A stretch of 64,000 bases of DNA. Origin: Thalassorhabdomicrobium marinisediminis (lineage in GTDB: Bacteria > Pseudomonadota > Alphaproteobacteria > Rhodobacterales > Rhodobacteraceae). The stretch is taken from positions 1 to 64,000 of the forward strand of contig NZ_QCYG01000007.1 in the NCBI RefSeq assembly GCF_003072065.1, given 5' to 3'. This document shows, in pieces, positions 18,016-27,129 of the stretch. The notes beneath the pieces were generated by a model, which was given only the letters and a program-made list of their open reading frames with translations, was not told where the DNA came from and ran no database searches. How positions within the stretch are numbered: position 1 is the stretch's first letter; each line of letters opens with the position of its first letter. The position numbers and the translations under genes were made by a program.

Positions 18016-19017
18016 ATGCAGCGTCATAATATCATTGATGTGGAAGCCACCCGAGGCGCCCCGCGTCGGTTCGTGTTTGTCCTGCTTGAGGATTTTACCC
18101 TGCTGTCTTTTGCTGCCGCGATCGACTGTTTGCGGCTGGCCAACCGCATGGCCGATCAGGAACTCTACAGTTGGCGGCTGCTGGGCGAAGGCGGCGACAC
18201 AGTGACATGCTCGACCGGCACGGTCTTCAAGGTGGACGGCGATCTGGACGAGATGCACCGCGACGACACCGTAATGATTTGCGGCGGGCGCGATGTGCAG
18301 AACGCGACCACGCGCAAGGTGTTGAACTGGCTCCGGCGTGAGGCGCGGCGCGGCATCGTCATCGGCGGTCTGTGCACGGCGGCCTATACGCTGGCCAAGG
18401 CCGGATTGCTCGACGGCAAACGCGCGACGATCCACTGGGAAAACCACGACAGTTTCTCCGAGGAGTTCCTTGAGGTTGAGCTGACAAAATCTGTCTTTGT
18501 GGCCGATGGCAACCGGATGACCACAGCGGGCGGCACCTCGTCCATCGACCTGTTTTTGCAGATCATTGCCGACCAATACGGCGAGGAGCTGGCGAACGCC
18601 GTGGCCGACCAGCAGATCTATTCCGCGATCCGCACCGATCAGGACACCCAGCGGCTGTCGATCCCCACGCGGATCGGCGTGCGACACCCCAAGCTCAGCC
18701 GTGTGATTCAGGAGATGGAACAAAACATCGAAGAGCCGATCAGCCCCAGCGTTCTGGCGAAAGACGTGGGCATGTCCACGCGCCAACTTGAACGGCTGTT
18801 CCGGCGCTATCTGAACCGCTCGCCCAAGCGCTACTACATGGAATTGCGCCTGCAAAAGGCGCGCAACCTGTTGATGCAGACGGATATGTCCGTGATCAAC
18901 GTGGCACTGGCCTGCGGCTTCGCGTCGCCGTCGCATTTTTCGAAATGCTACCGCGCCCATTATGACACGACCCCCTACCGCGAACGGGGCGCCCATGCGG
19001 CGCGCCTGTCGGTCTAG
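18016..19017 (+). CDS. GlxA-family transcriptional regulator (DJ-1/PfpI domain plus AraC HTH)
   Basis: 333-aa regulator. The N-terminal DJ-1/PfpI-like domain (residues about 18-190; FVFVLLEDFTLLSFAAAIDCLRLANRM, CGGRDV, GGLCTAAYTLAKAGLL) is followed by a two-HTH AraC domain (about 225-325; LAKDVGMSTRQLERLFRRYL and INVALACGFASPSHFSKCYR). Start chosen at the ATG preceded by AGAGAGAA; longer upstream readings overlap the aroG leader. The opening resembles the GbdR-type branch that senses glycine betaine/dimethylglycine metabolites, but no such catabolic genes are adjacent. The target is unknown. Confidence 0.9.
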   Translation: MQRHNIIDVEATRGAPRRFVFVLLEDFTLLSFAAAIDCLRLANRMADQELYSWRLLGEGGDTVTCSTGTVFKVDGDLDEMHRDDTVMICGGRDVQNATTRKVLNWLRREARRGIVIGGLCTAAYTLAKAGLLDGKRATIHWENHDSFSEEFLEVELTKSVFVADGNRMTTAGGTSSIDLFLQIIADQYGEELANAVADQQIYSAIRTDQDTQRLSIPTRIGVRHPKLSRVIQEMEQNIEEPISPSVLAKDVGMSTRQLERLFRRYLNRSPKRYYMELRLQKARNLLMQTDMSVINVALACGFASPSHFSKCYRAHYDTTPYRERGAHAARLSV

Positions 19018-19049
19018 GTGCTGGTCCTGCGACGAAAGGATGGTTTGCG

Positions 19050-19481
19050 ATGACCGGACGGGCGACCCTTGTCCCGATCATGCTGGTGGTCACGATTCTG
19101 GTTCTGTTGCTTTACGCCATCAGCACCGGGCGCTCGAACGACACGGGTCTGCGGGGGGATGCGGCCTATCCGCACCACATCTGCACCTTTACCAGAACCT
19201 GCGTCGGACCGGACTGCACGCGCGAGCCGCAAAGTTTCATCCTGTATCTGGCCCATGTGGACGGCACGCCGCGGCTGGACCATATGCCCGATATGGCGCC
19301 CGCGCTTGACGCGCAGCCCGTGGGCGACGCGATGACCTATCGCTCACGCGGGGGCGAGGTTGAGGGCACGTTCACGCTGTTCCGCGACCGCGCGCTGGAT
19401 TTCAGCGGCACCTCGGGCGACGGTGCGATGCCCGTTGAGCACTACGCCAGCGGTACGTGCGAGCGGTTGCAAACACCGTAA
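19050..19481 (+). CDS. Small membrane-anchored protein of unknown function
   Basis: 143 aa. One hydrophobic segment (residues about 7-24, LVPIMLVVTILVLLLYAIS) is followed by a periplasmic-looking region with three or four cysteines (HHICTFTRTCVGPDCT near residues 42-57 and one close to the end). I do not recognise the family. It begins 32 bases after the GlxA-type regulator and could be co-transcribed with it. GC content and codon use match the neighbours, and the ATG has a weak GGTTTGCG leader. Confidence 0.6.
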   Translation: MTGRATLVPIMLVVTILVLLLYAISTGRSNDTGLRGDAAYPHHICTFTRTCVGPDCTREPQSFILYLAHVDGTPRLDHMPDMAPALDAQPVGDAMTYRSRGGEVEGTFTLFRDRALDFSGTSGDGAMPVEHYASGTCERLQTP

Positions 19482-19628
19482 GCGGTTAGGCTATCTGGTT
19501 GTTGTGAAGCGGACAGGTCGCCGCATGAGGCCCAGCCTCTTTCGCCAGTGCTCTCTATCAAAGGCACTTCCCCGTTGCACGGTGGATGCCTTGCAAGAAC
19601 CACGAGGCACCCCTTCGCCCCGCGCACG

Positions 19629-19657
19629 AAAAAGGGCAGCGCCGAAGCACTGCCCTT
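19629..19657 (-). terminator. Terminator of the outer-membrane protein gene
   Basis: Minus-strand hairpin with an 11-bp stem (one G-U pair) closed by a C-UUCG-G tetraloop, followed by TTTTT and CGTGCGC. It lies just downstream of the stop codon at 19680. Confidence 0.88.
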
Positions 19658-19679
19658 AAAATCTGTCAGACAGATCGCC

Positions 19680-20255
19680 TTAGAACGTGAAGGATGCACG
19701 CAGGCTGATGGTGTCGACTTCGAGGTCGGTAGTAGAGCCGGCGAAATCATCCTTCTGGTGACGCAGAGCTTCAACGCCAACGCGGAACATGTCAGTAGCT
19801 TGGAAAGAACCACCAAGACCGTAGAAAGTGGCTGTGTCGTCAGGGCCGCCTTCAATGTCGATTTTTGCCGCACCAGCGGTCAGGTAAGGCATGAAGGAGC
19901 CGAGGTCGTAGCCAGCGATCGCCTTGGCGCGCAATACGTCGGCATCTACGCTCGGAGACACGTCAAACTCGATCTTGTCATAGTCAAGTTCGCCACCGAG
20001 GACGAAGCTGCCCATGTCGTAGAGGTAACCGACGTGCACGCCGTAACCGTCGAGATCAACTTCACCGAAGCCGTCATCGGCATCACCGGTGACATACTGC
20101 GCACCAGCGTAGAAGCCAGTCCAGTCAGCAGTTGGCACCACGACAGGTGCGACGGGGGCGACCGGAGCCACGACGACAGGCTCGGACAGGTTGCCGGCGA
20201 AAGCGGCGGTGGAGGCCAGCGCGAGGCCGGAAGCGAGAAGGGTTGTACGGATCAT
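19680..20255 (-). CDS. Outer-membrane beta-barrel protein (Omp25/OmpA-barrel type)
   Basis: 191 aa with a clear signal peptide (MIRTTLLASGLALASTAAFA). A Pro/Val/Ala linker VVVAPVAPVAPVVV follows, then an eight-strand barrel with alternating hydrophobics (WTGFYAGAQYV, GYGVHVGYLYDMGSFVLGGELDY, PYLTAGAAKIDI). The terminal Phe (SLRASFTF) is the usual assembly signal for the BAM complex. Slightly lower GC than its neighbours, as is common for abundant porins. A strong AGGAG ribosome site and a dedicated terminator suggest high monocistronic expression. Confidence 0.88.
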   Translation of the reverse strand: MIRTTLLASGLALASTAAFAGNLSEPVVVAPVAPVAPVVVPTADWTGFYAGAQYVTGDADDGFGEVDLDGYGVHVGYLYDMGSFVLGGELDYDKIEFDVSPSVDADVLRAKAIAGYDLGSFMPYLTAGAAKIDIEGGPDDTATFYGLGGSFQATDMFRVGVEALRHQKDDFAGSTTDLEVDTISLRASFTF

Positions 20256-20268
20256 TTATAGTACTCCT

Positions 20269-20332
20269 GGTTAACGTTAAACTTGGCGTAACCTACTGGA
20301 ATGCTAATCGGAAGACGAGTCTGCATGGTTAA
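20269..20332 (-). promoter_or_regulatory. TTAA-rich leader with CtrA-like half-site upstream of the outer-membrane protein
   Basis: The 5' region of the barrel gene holds a perfect palindrome TTAACGTTAA (20271-20280) next to the ribosome site. Sixty bases upstream is TTAACCAT (minus strand, 20325-20332), which equals the CtrA half-site known from Alphaproteobacteria. Binding is inference only. Confidence 0.3.
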
Positions 20333-20381
20333 TGGAAATTGCGTTGTTGCCCTAAGGTCACAATCTCAGGCCCGCCGAAAT

Positions 20382-21248
20382 CTAACCGCGTAACCGCTTG
20401 ATAAGGCTTGATGTATCCCAGCGTCCGCCGCCCATATTCTGCACATCCTTGTAGAATTGATCCACCAGCGCGGTCACAGGAAGGGCGGCACCTGTCTCAT
20501 TTGCCGCCTCAAGACAGATACCAAGGTCCTTGCGCATCCAATCCACGGCGAATCCGTGGTCGAAGGCGTCGTCGAGCATGGTTTCATAACGATTCTCCAT
20601 CTGCCAGGACCCGGCCGCGCCCTGGCTGATCACCTCGACCACCGCGCGCTCGTCCAGCCCGGCTTTCTGCGCGAAATGCAGGGCTTCGGACAGACCTTGC
20701 ACCAGCCCGGCGATGGCGATCTGGTTGCACATCTTGGTCATCTGGCCTGCGCCGCTTTCACCGATGCGGCGGCAGATGCGGGCATAGCTGTCGATGATCG
20801 GCGCGGCCTGCTCGAACGCCTCGGCGTCGCCGCCGCACATGACCGAGAGCACGCCCTTCTCGGCCCCCGCCTGCCCGCCGGAAATCGGCGCATCCACGAA
20901 GGACACACCCCGCGTGGCGGCGGCCTCGTAGAGCTCTCGCGTGACCTTGGCCGAAACGGTCGTGTGATCGACGAAAATCGCGCCCTCGGCCATGCCGGCA
21001 AAAGCCCCGTCCTCTCCGGTGCAGACGGCGCGCAGATCGTCGTCGTTGCCCACGCAGGCCATGACAAAGTCCGCCCCCTCGGCCGCCGCTTTCGGGGTCG
21101 CGGCGGTGGCGCCTCCGTATTCTTTCGCCCAAGCGTCGGCCTTGGCGCCCGTGCGGTTATAAACGGTCACCTCATGCCCGGCCTTCACCAGATGCCCGGC
21201 CATCGGATAGCCCATGACCCCAAGTCCCAAAAACGCGATCTTCGCCAT
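20382..21248 (-). CDS. 3-hydroxyisobutyrate dehydrogenase family NAD(P)-dependent oxidoreductase
   Basis: Beta-hydroxyacid dehydrogenase, 288 aa from the ATG encoding MAKIAFLGLG; a longer reading to 21461 overlaps the divergent acylase gene and is rejected. The Rossmann motif GLGVMGYPMAGHLVKAG (about residues 8-24), the substrate-binding block FVDAPISGGQAGAEKGVLSVMCGG and the catalytic lysine in GAGQMTKMCNQIAI are all visible. Substrate could be 3-hydroxyisobutyrate, tartronate semialdehyde or another small hydroxyacid. Monocistronic. Confidence 0.9.
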   Translation of the reverse strand: MAKIAFLGLGVMGYPMAGHLVKAGHEVTVYNRTGAKADAWAKEYGGATAATPKAAAEGADFVMACVGNDDDLRAVCTGEDGAFAGMAEGAIFVDHTTVSAKVTRELYEAAATRGVSFVDAPISGGQAGAEKGVLSVMCGGDAEAFEQAAPIIDSYARICRRIGESGAGQMTKMCNQIAIAGLVQGLSEALHFAQKAGLDERAVVEVISQGAAGSWQMENRYETMLDDAFDHGFAVDWMRKDLGICLEAANETGAALPVTALVDQFYKDVQNMGGGRWDTSSLIKRLRG

Positions 21249-21367
21249 GCTCACTCTCCCTGCTTGCTTGCATACCTGCGGCTGTTCATGGATAGGTAAC
21301 GAACCCTTGGACCGCGTCAACTGCCACAGGTTCCGCGGCGCAGGGGCGCAAGGCAAGGGACACTGAT

Positions 21368-23836
21368 ATGGCAACTGTTTTTCGCTGGTTGATCCGCATT
21401 GCCTCGGGTCTGATCTTCCTGATCGTCGCCGCCTTCGTCCTGACCTATTATTTCGCCTCACGCTCGCTGCCCGACTATGACCAAACGCTGCGGGTCGCCG
21501 GGATCAGCGCCCCGGTCGAGATCGTGCGCGACAACGCCGACGTGCCGCATATCTTTGGCGAGACCGACGACGACGTGTTCTATGCCTTGGGCCTTGCCCA
21601 CGCGCAGGACCGTCTGTGGCAGATGACCATGCTGCGGCGCACAGCGCAGGGCCGCCTGTCGGAGCTGTTTGGCCGCCGCACTGTGTCGCTCGACAGCCTG
21701 ATCCGGCGGCTCGCGCTTTATCCGCTGGCGCAATCCTCGGTGGACGCGCTGGACGCGCGGACCCAAAGCGCGCTTCGGGCCTATGCTGCCGGTGTGAACG
21801 CCTGGATCGGTCAGGTCAACGATGGCGCGCGAGGGCGCGGCGCGCCCGAGATGTGGCTGTTCAACCATGCCATCGCCCCATGGCAACCGGCGGATTCCGT
21901 GGCGATCATCAAACTGATGGCGCTGCAACTGAGCAGCCATCTTGAGGAAGAGGTCCTGCGCGCGCGCACCTCGCTGATCCTCAACGACGACGACCGTTTG
22001 AACGACATTCTGCCCACCGCGCCGGGGGACGGGATCGCCGCCCTGCCCAGCTATGCCAGCCTGATGCCCGGCGTGCCGCGCTACGCGCCCAACACCCGCA
22101 TGGCGTTCGACCCCATGTCGCCGGTGGTGCCCCGCGCCCATGCAGGCGCCTCGAACGCCTGGGCCGCCGGGCCAAGCCGCAGCGCCACCGGCTCGACCCT
22201 TCTGGCGAACGATCCGCATCTGGGCCTGACCGCGCCCTCGATCTGGTATCTGGCACGGGTGGAACTGGAAGCCGGCGGCGTGATCGGCGGCACGATCCCC
22301 GGGGTGCCGGTGGTCATGGTGGGCCGGTCGGATGCGCTCGGCTGGGGGATCACCTCAAGCTATCTGGACGATCAGGACGTCTATATCGAAGAGGTGAACC
22401 CCAGCGACGCCAGCCAATACCGCACGCCGGACGGTTGGGCCGACTTCGAGACCCGCGACAGTATCATCCGCATCAAGGACGCGCCCTCGGTCACGCTGCA
22501 ACTGCAATGGACGCAAAACGGGCCGGTGCTGCCGCCGGATCAATACGACCTTGGCACGATCCGTCCGCCCGGCCATGTCACCGCCTTGGGCTGGACTGCG
22601 CTTTCCGACAGGGATACGACAATTCAGGCGGCGATGAACCTGATGCGCGCCCGCACCGTGGAAGAAGGGATTGCCGCCGCCGAGGACTACGTCGCCCCCA
22701 GCCAGATGCTGACGCTGGCGGATCGCAACTCGGTCGGGCTGAAACTGATCGGCCATGTGCCCAACCGCGACGCGGACCACGTCACCCAGGGGCGTCTGCC
22801 GCACTTCGGCTATCTGCCGCAGAACCGCTGGGACGGGCGGCGACCCTACGCCGAAAACCCCGAATGGATCGACCCGGTGGGCGGGATCGTCGGCAACACC
22901 AACAACAAGGTCGTCGATGCGCCCTTCCCCGGCCATGTCAGCTTTATGTGGGGCGACAGCCAGCGCATCCACCGCTGGCGGCGTCTGATGCAGGCGCGCG
23001 AGGTCCACACCCGCGACAGTTTCATCGAAGCCCAAAGCGATACGGTCAGCCATACGGCACGGTCGATCCTGCCGCTGATCGGCGCGGATCTGTGGTTCAC
23101 CGGAGAGGCGGCACCCGACGGCACGCCCGAGAAACGCCGTCAGGATGCGCTGTCATTGCTGGCCGAATGGAATGGCGAGATGAACGAGCACCTGCCCGAA
23201 CCCCTGATCTATTCCGCCTGGCTGCGCGCGCTACAGGACCGGCTGATACGCGACGAGTTGGGCCCGCTCGCTCGGGAATTCACCCACGTGGAGCCGCTGT
23301 TCATCGACCGGGTGTATCGCGATACCGGCGGTGCATCGGTCTGGTGCGACGTGCTGCAATCGGCCCCGGTCGAGACCTGCTCCGACATCGCCCGCATGGC
23401 GCTGGACGACGCCTTGATCTGGATCGACGAGACCTACGGCGGGGCGCTGGAATCCCTGCGCTGGGGCGATGCCCATGAGGCGACCCACGACCATCCGGTG
23501 CTGGGCGAGGCCCCGGTGCTGAGCTGGTTCGTCAACATCCGGCAATCCACCTCGGGCGGGGACAACACCCTGATGCGGGGCCGCACCTCGGGCGCGCCGG
23601 GGGCGCCGTTCCGCAACGTCCACGCGGCAGCTTATCGCGGGGTCTATGACTTTGCCGACCCGGACAGTTCCGTATTCATCATCTCCACCGGGCAGTCCGG
23701 CCACCCGCTGTCGCGCCACTACGACGATCTGGGCGATCTGTGGCGGCGGGGGGAATATATCCCCATGTCGCTGGACCCGGCGCTGGCGCGCGGCGGCGCG
23801 GTGGGGATCACCGTGCTGGAACCGGTTCAGGATTAG
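21368..23836 (+). CDS. Penicillin acylase family (S45) Ntn hydrolase
   Basis: 822-aa precursor of an N-terminal-nucleophile amidase. An N-terminal hydrophobic segment (residues about 12-30) serves as signal or anchor. The alpha-chain block APVEIVRDNADVPHIFGETDDDVFYALGLAHAQDRLWQM is typical. Ser262 in AGASNAW is the expected autocatalytic cleavage site and beta-chain nucleophile, followed by LLANDPHLGLTAPSIWYL. The C-terminal block GQSGHPLSRHYDDLGDLWRRGEYIPM is also typical. The family includes penicillin G acylases and acyl-homoserine-lactone acylases, and sequence reading cannot tell which amide is hydrolysed. Monocistronic, between divergent and convergent neighbours. Confidence 0.92.
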   Translation: MATVFRWLIRIASGLIFLIVAAFVLTYYFASRSLPDYDQTLRVAGISAPVEIVRDNADVPHIFGETDDDVFYALGLAHAQDRLWQMTMLRRTAQGRLSELFGRRTVSLDSLIRRLALYPLAQSSVDALDARTQSALRAYAAGVNAWIGQVNDGARGRGAPEMWLFNHAIAPWQPADSVAIIKLMALQLSSHLEEEVLRARTSLILNDDDRLNDILPTAPGDGIAALPSYASLMPGVPRYAPNTRMAFDPMSPVVPRAHAGASNAWAAGPSRSATGSTLLANDPHLGLTAPSIWYLARVELEAGGVIGGTIPGVPVVMVGRSDALGWGITSSYLDDQDVYIEEVNPSDASQYRTPDGWADFETRDSIIRIKDAPSVTLQLQWTQNGPVLPPDQYDLGTIRPPGHVTALGWTALSDRDTTIQAAMNLMRARTVEEGIAAAEDYVAPSQMLTLADRNSVGLKLIGHVPNRDADHVTQGRLPHFGYLPQNRWDGRRPYAENPEWIDPVGGIVGNTNNKVVDAPFPGHVSFMWGDSQRIHRWRRLMQAREVHTRDSFIEAQSDTVSHTARSILPLIGADLWFTGEAAPDGTPEKRRQDALSLLAEWNGEMNEHLPEPLIYSAWLRALQDRLIRDELGPLAREFTHVEPLFIDRVYRDTGGASVWCDVLQSAPVETCSDIARMALDDALIWIDETYGGALESLRWGDAHEATHDHPVLGEAPVLSWFVNIRQSTSGGDNTLMRGRTSGAPGAPFRNVHAAAYRGVYDFADPDSSVFIISTGQSGHPLSRHYDDLGDLWRRGEYIPMSLDPALARGGAVGITVLEPVQD

Positions 23837-23858
23837 AGGGACGTAAAGTCTTGGTCGG

Positions 23859-23924
23859 TTTGGGGGCTTTGCCCCCCTTCGCTGCGCTCATCCCCCCAAG
23901 GTATTTGGGAACCAGAGAAGATGG
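23859..23924 (+). repeat. Rhodobacterales-type intergenic palindromic element, copy 1
   Basis: GC-rich element: a GGGGGC-TTT-GCCCCC hairpin, a TCGCTGCGC spacer, a C-run and the tail GGTATTTGGGAACCAGAGAAG. It lies between the convergent acylase and hflX genes. A related copy with the same order of parts occurs at 58747-58811. Confidence 0.6.
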
Positions 23925-23952
23925 GGCGGCGCAGGATGGGACAGTGCGTGGA

Positions 23953-25239
23953 TTAGAACGCGTCGGGGAATTGCTTTTCGAACTTGGCCTGTTGGATCGC
24001 GGTCCAGCGGACTTGAAGGGTCCAGCCGCTGTCGGTCTGGGTTTCGGATTCGATGACACCTTCGCGCTGCAGCCAGCTTTGCGCGGCCCCCTGTGACCAA
24101 TCCAGCGTCAGCGTCATATCGCGGGTCTTGCCCTTGAGCTCATCGGCCACTTCGGCCAGCAGGGCGTCGATCCCCTGCCCCGTCACCGCCGAGATCGGGA
24201 AGACCTTGGCGTCGGTGCGGTTCATGGCGCGCAGGTAATCCTCGTCATCCTCGGGCAGCAGGTCGATCTTGTTGAGCACCTCGAGCATGGGCACCTCTGG
24301 ATCGACGTCGAGCTGTTTGAGCGTGCGGCGCACGGAGGCGTTCTGCGCCTCGGACTGGGGATGGCTGATGTCACGCACATGCAGGATGATGTCGGCTTCC
24401 AGAACCTCTTCCAGCGTTGCGCGGAAGGCGGCGACCAGTTGCGTCGGAAGCTCGGATATGAAGCCCACCGTGTCCGACAGGATCACCTCATCCCCCGTGG
24501 GCAGTTCCACCCGGCGCATGGTCGGGTCGAGCGTGGCAAAGAGCATGTCCTTGGCCATCACGTCCGCCCCGGTCAGCCGGTTGAACAGCGTCGATTTGCC
24601 CGCGTTGGTGTAGCCCACAAGGGCCACGATCGGGAACGGCACCTTGGCCCTTGCCTTGCGGTGCAGCTCGCGGGTCTTCACGACCTTTTCGAGGGACTTT
24701 TTCAGCCGGTTGAGCTGGGCGTCGATGGCGCGCCGGTCCGCCTCGATCTGGGTCTCACCGGGGCCGCCAACGAAGCCCAGCCCGCCGCGCTGACGCTCAA
24801 GGTGGGTCCAGGCCCGCACCAGACGCGTGCGCTGATAGGAAAGTGCCGCCATCTCGACCTGCAGCACCCCTTCGCGGGTGGCCGCCCGGTCCGAAAAAAT
24901 CTCAAGGATGAGCCCGGTCCGGTCAAGCAGTTTGACCTTCCACTCTTTTTCCAGATTGCGTTGCTGCACCGGGCTGACGGGGCCGTCGATCAGCACCAGA
25001 CCGGCGTCGGCTTCGGCCAGCCACTCTTTGATCTCGGCGATCTTGCCCTTGCCGAACAGCGTCCCAGGGTGGACCTTGGGCAGGCCCACGACCTGCGCGC
25101 CGGCGACTTCAAGCTCGGGCAGCGCCCGGGCCAGCGCCACGCCTTCTTCCAGCGCGGCGGTGGCATCCCGCCGGCCCGGGTCGGACTTGATCTCCGGGTG
25201 CAGGACATAGGCCCGCGTGGCGGACGCATCCTCGCCCAT
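23953..25239 (-). CDS. hflX: GTPase HflX
   Basis: Ribosome-associated GTPase, 428 aa. The N-terminal HflX domain (VVGLPKVHPGTLFGKGKIAEI; GPVSPVQQRNLEKEW) is followed by a G domain with G1 GYTNAGKST, G3 DTVGFISELP and G4 NKID. It helps split or rescue stalled ribosomes in well-studied bacteria. It starts three bases after the hfq stop, giving the common hfq-hflX operon. Confidence 0.96.
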   Translation of the reverse strand: MGEDASATRAYVLHPEIKSDPGRRDATAALEEGVALARALPELEVAGAQVVGLPKVHPGTLFGKGKIAEIKEWLAEADAGLVLIDGPVSPVQQRNLEKEWKVKLLDRTGLILEIFSDRAATREGVLQVEMAALSYQRTRLVRAWTHLERQRGGLGFVGGPGETQIEADRRAIDAQLNRLKKSLEKVVKTRELHRKARAKVPFPIVALVGYTNAGKSTLFNRLTGADVMAKDMLFATLDPTMRRVELPTGDEVILSDTVGFISELPTQLVAAFRATLEEVLEADIILHVRDISHPQSEAQNASVRRTLKQLDVDPEVPMLEVLNKIDLLPEDDEDYLRAMNRTDAKVFPISAVTGQGIDALLAEVADELKGKTRDMTLTLDWSQGAAQSWLQREGVIESETQTDSGWTLQVRWTAIQQAKFEKQFPDAF

Positions 25240-25242
25240 GGG

Positions 25243-25476
25243 TTACTCTTCGCCGTCGTACAGGCTGATGGGGGTGCTGGGCATGATGGTGCTGATCGCG
25301 GACTTGTACACCAGCTGGCTTTGACCGTCCCGGCGCAGCAGCACGCAGAAACTGTCGAACCATGTGATCACGCCCTGAAGCTTTACCCCGTTGATCAGAA
25401 AGATCGTCACCGGGATTTTCGCTTTGCGGACGTTGTTCAAGAACGCGTCCTGAAGGTTCTGCTTGTCTGAGGCCAT
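25243..25476 (-). CDS. hfq: RNA chaperone Hfq with Ser replacing the conserved pore histidine
   Basis: 77-aa Sm-like hexameric RNA chaperone that pairs small RNAs with mRNAs. Sm1 ([29 protein letters not shown]) and the distal/proximal surface residues are normal for an alphaproteobacterial Hfq. Sm2 reads [12 protein letters not shown], where most proteobacterial Hfq have YKHAIST, so the residue equivalent to E. coli His57 is Ser59. The codon is TCC, clear in the sequence. The C-terminus is short, as usual in Alphaproteobacteria. A GGGGATC leader precedes the ATG. Co-transcribed with hflX. Confidence 0.96.
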   Translation of the reverse strand: MASDKQNLQDAFLNNVRKAKIPVTIFLINGVKLQGVITWFDSFCVLLRRDGQSQLVYKSAISTIMPSTPISLYDGEE

Positions 25477-25599
25477 GATCCCCGTCCCTTATTTTTTTAT
25501 TGTGGCTGACGTTGCAGCCATTTGTAATGCGTCATGGGTCACTATGTCCGGAAGGTGGCCGGATTTCCACCCCAAAAACAAGGGCGTCCGGCGGCCGGT

Positions 25600-27123
25600 T
25601 CAGCGGCGCCAGAATTCGGGGTTCAGCAGCGCGATCATGGCCAGCGCTTCGAGCCGGCCGAAGACCATCGCCAGCGCCAGCACGAATTTGCCAAGATCGG
25701 GAATCCCCGCATAAGAGACCGGCGCCTCGGCGGCGATGCTGGCCAGCGGGCCCGTCGTCGAGAGGGCGGCCACCGCAAGCACCACGGCGGTTTCGAACTG
25801 CACGCCCGTGAGCGACAGCAGGACCATCACCACGGCGATGGAAATCGTGAACAGCATGAAGAAAATCCAGGCGATCTGCGCCCCCTGTTTGCGGATCTGC
25901 CGCGCGTCGGCCCCCGATCCCCCGATCGAGGACGGATAGATCAGCCGTTCGACTTCGCGTTCCCCGTGTTTCCACAAGGCATAGACCCGCAAAAGCTTGA
26001 TCCCCCCCGCGGTGGTCGCCACACCACCGCCGATCAGCGACAGCCCGACAAGGATCAGCCCCGGGGTGCCAAGGCCCGACCAGTTGCGGGTGGCAGTCCA
26101 ATCGGCGGATTCGAAGCCGGTGGTGGTCATGAAGCTGGTGATCGTGAAGATCGCCCCCCAGAGCGCGCGCGCGGCGCTGCGCACGTCATTGGCCGCATCG
26201 CTATCAAACGCCACAAGACCGTGGCGCAGGAAAAGTACCGTCACCAGAAGGGCAATCAGACCCAGCGCCAGCCGGAATTCATGGTCCTTGTGCAGGGGGT
26301 TCACCTCTTGCCCCGAGAGGCCACGGGAAAACGACACCCGTGACAGGGCGAAGACGAAGAACCCGAGGATGAGAAGCTCGCCCAGAAAACCCGCCGGCGA
26401 GAACACCAGCCCACCCACCGGCGAGATGCCCGAGGTCGCCATGACCGACATGGCGTGACAGAAGGCCACGAAGGGGATTTCTCCCGCCACGGTGAGCATC
26501 AGCCACAGCAGCAACGTGAGGCCGGTATAGAGCGGCACCAGCTTGGCGCCGTAGCGCACCAGCCGCTCGGACGGGTCCAGCTCGCGCCCGATCTGCGCAT
26601 AGGTGCGTTCCCGCATGAGGCGGCCATCCGCCGTGGCGCGCACCTCGAACCCGCCGATGTTGAGCGGCGCCAGAACCGCGATGGCGGCGACCCAGACCAG
26701 AAGCCCCCCAAGCCACCCCATGAGCGCGCGCCACAGATGCACCGTCGGTGGCAGCGTGCGCGGGCTGTCAAACAGCGTGGCGCCCGTGGTGGTGATCGAA
26801 GAGACGGATTCGAACCAGGCCTCGAAGAAGGTGATCTGCGGCACGACCTCGTAGATGGGCACGGCCAGCATCAGCGGCAGCACCAGAAAGGCCGCCAACA
26901 ACGACACCAGATACCCGCGCGAGCGGTTGGTGAACTCGTAGTTCGCCGTCGCGAGCCCAACGAAAACGGTGATCACGAAGAACAGCAACGCCGAATAGAA
27001 GAACGCGCGCGAGATGGCATGTTCGCCGATCGCCAGCGCGTGGATCGACGGCACCACCATGGCCAGCGCGCCGATCCCCATCAGCACCACGAAGAACGAC
27101 CGCTTGAACAGGCTTTCAAACAT
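25600..27123 (-). CDS. trkH: Trk-type potassium uptake transporter TrkH
   Basis: Membrane potassium-translocating subunit, 507 aa, with four P-loop-like filter regions. Recognisable filter segments include SSITTTGATLFD (about residue 90) and AMSVMATSGISPVGG (about 225), with FTITSFMTTTGFESADW and LAVAALSTTGPL later. It begins six bases after the trkA stop, so TrkH and its nucleotide-binding regulator TrkA are made together. The 123-bp gap to hfq holds a TGGCTG-CAGCCA inverted repeat and an A-rich stretch before the hfq start. Confidence 0.94.
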   Translation of the reverse strand: MFESLFKRSFFVVLMGIGALAMVVPSIHALAIGEHAISRAFFYSALLFFVITVFVGLATANYEFTNRSRGYLVSLLAAFLVLPLMLAVPIYEVVPQITFFEAWFESVSSITTTGATLFDSPRTLPPTVHLWRALMGWLGGLLVWVAAIAVLAPLNIGGFEVRATADGRLMRERTYAQIGRELDPSERLVRYGAKLVPLYTGLTLLLWLMLTVAGEIPFVAFCHAMSVMATSGISPVGGLVFSPAGFLGELLILGFFVFALSRVSFSRGLSGQEVNPLHKDHEFRLALGLIALLVTVLFLRHGLVAFDSDAANDVRSAARALWGAIFTITSFMTTTGFESADWTATRNWSGLGTPGLILVGLSLIGGGVATTAGGIKLLRVYALWKHGEREVERLIYPSSIGGSGADARQIRKQGAQIAWIFFMLFTISIAVVMVLLSLTGVQFETAVVLAVAALSTTGPLASIAAEAPVSYAGIPDLGKFVLALAMVFGRLEALAMIALLNPEFWRR

Positions 27124-27129
27124 GAAGCA

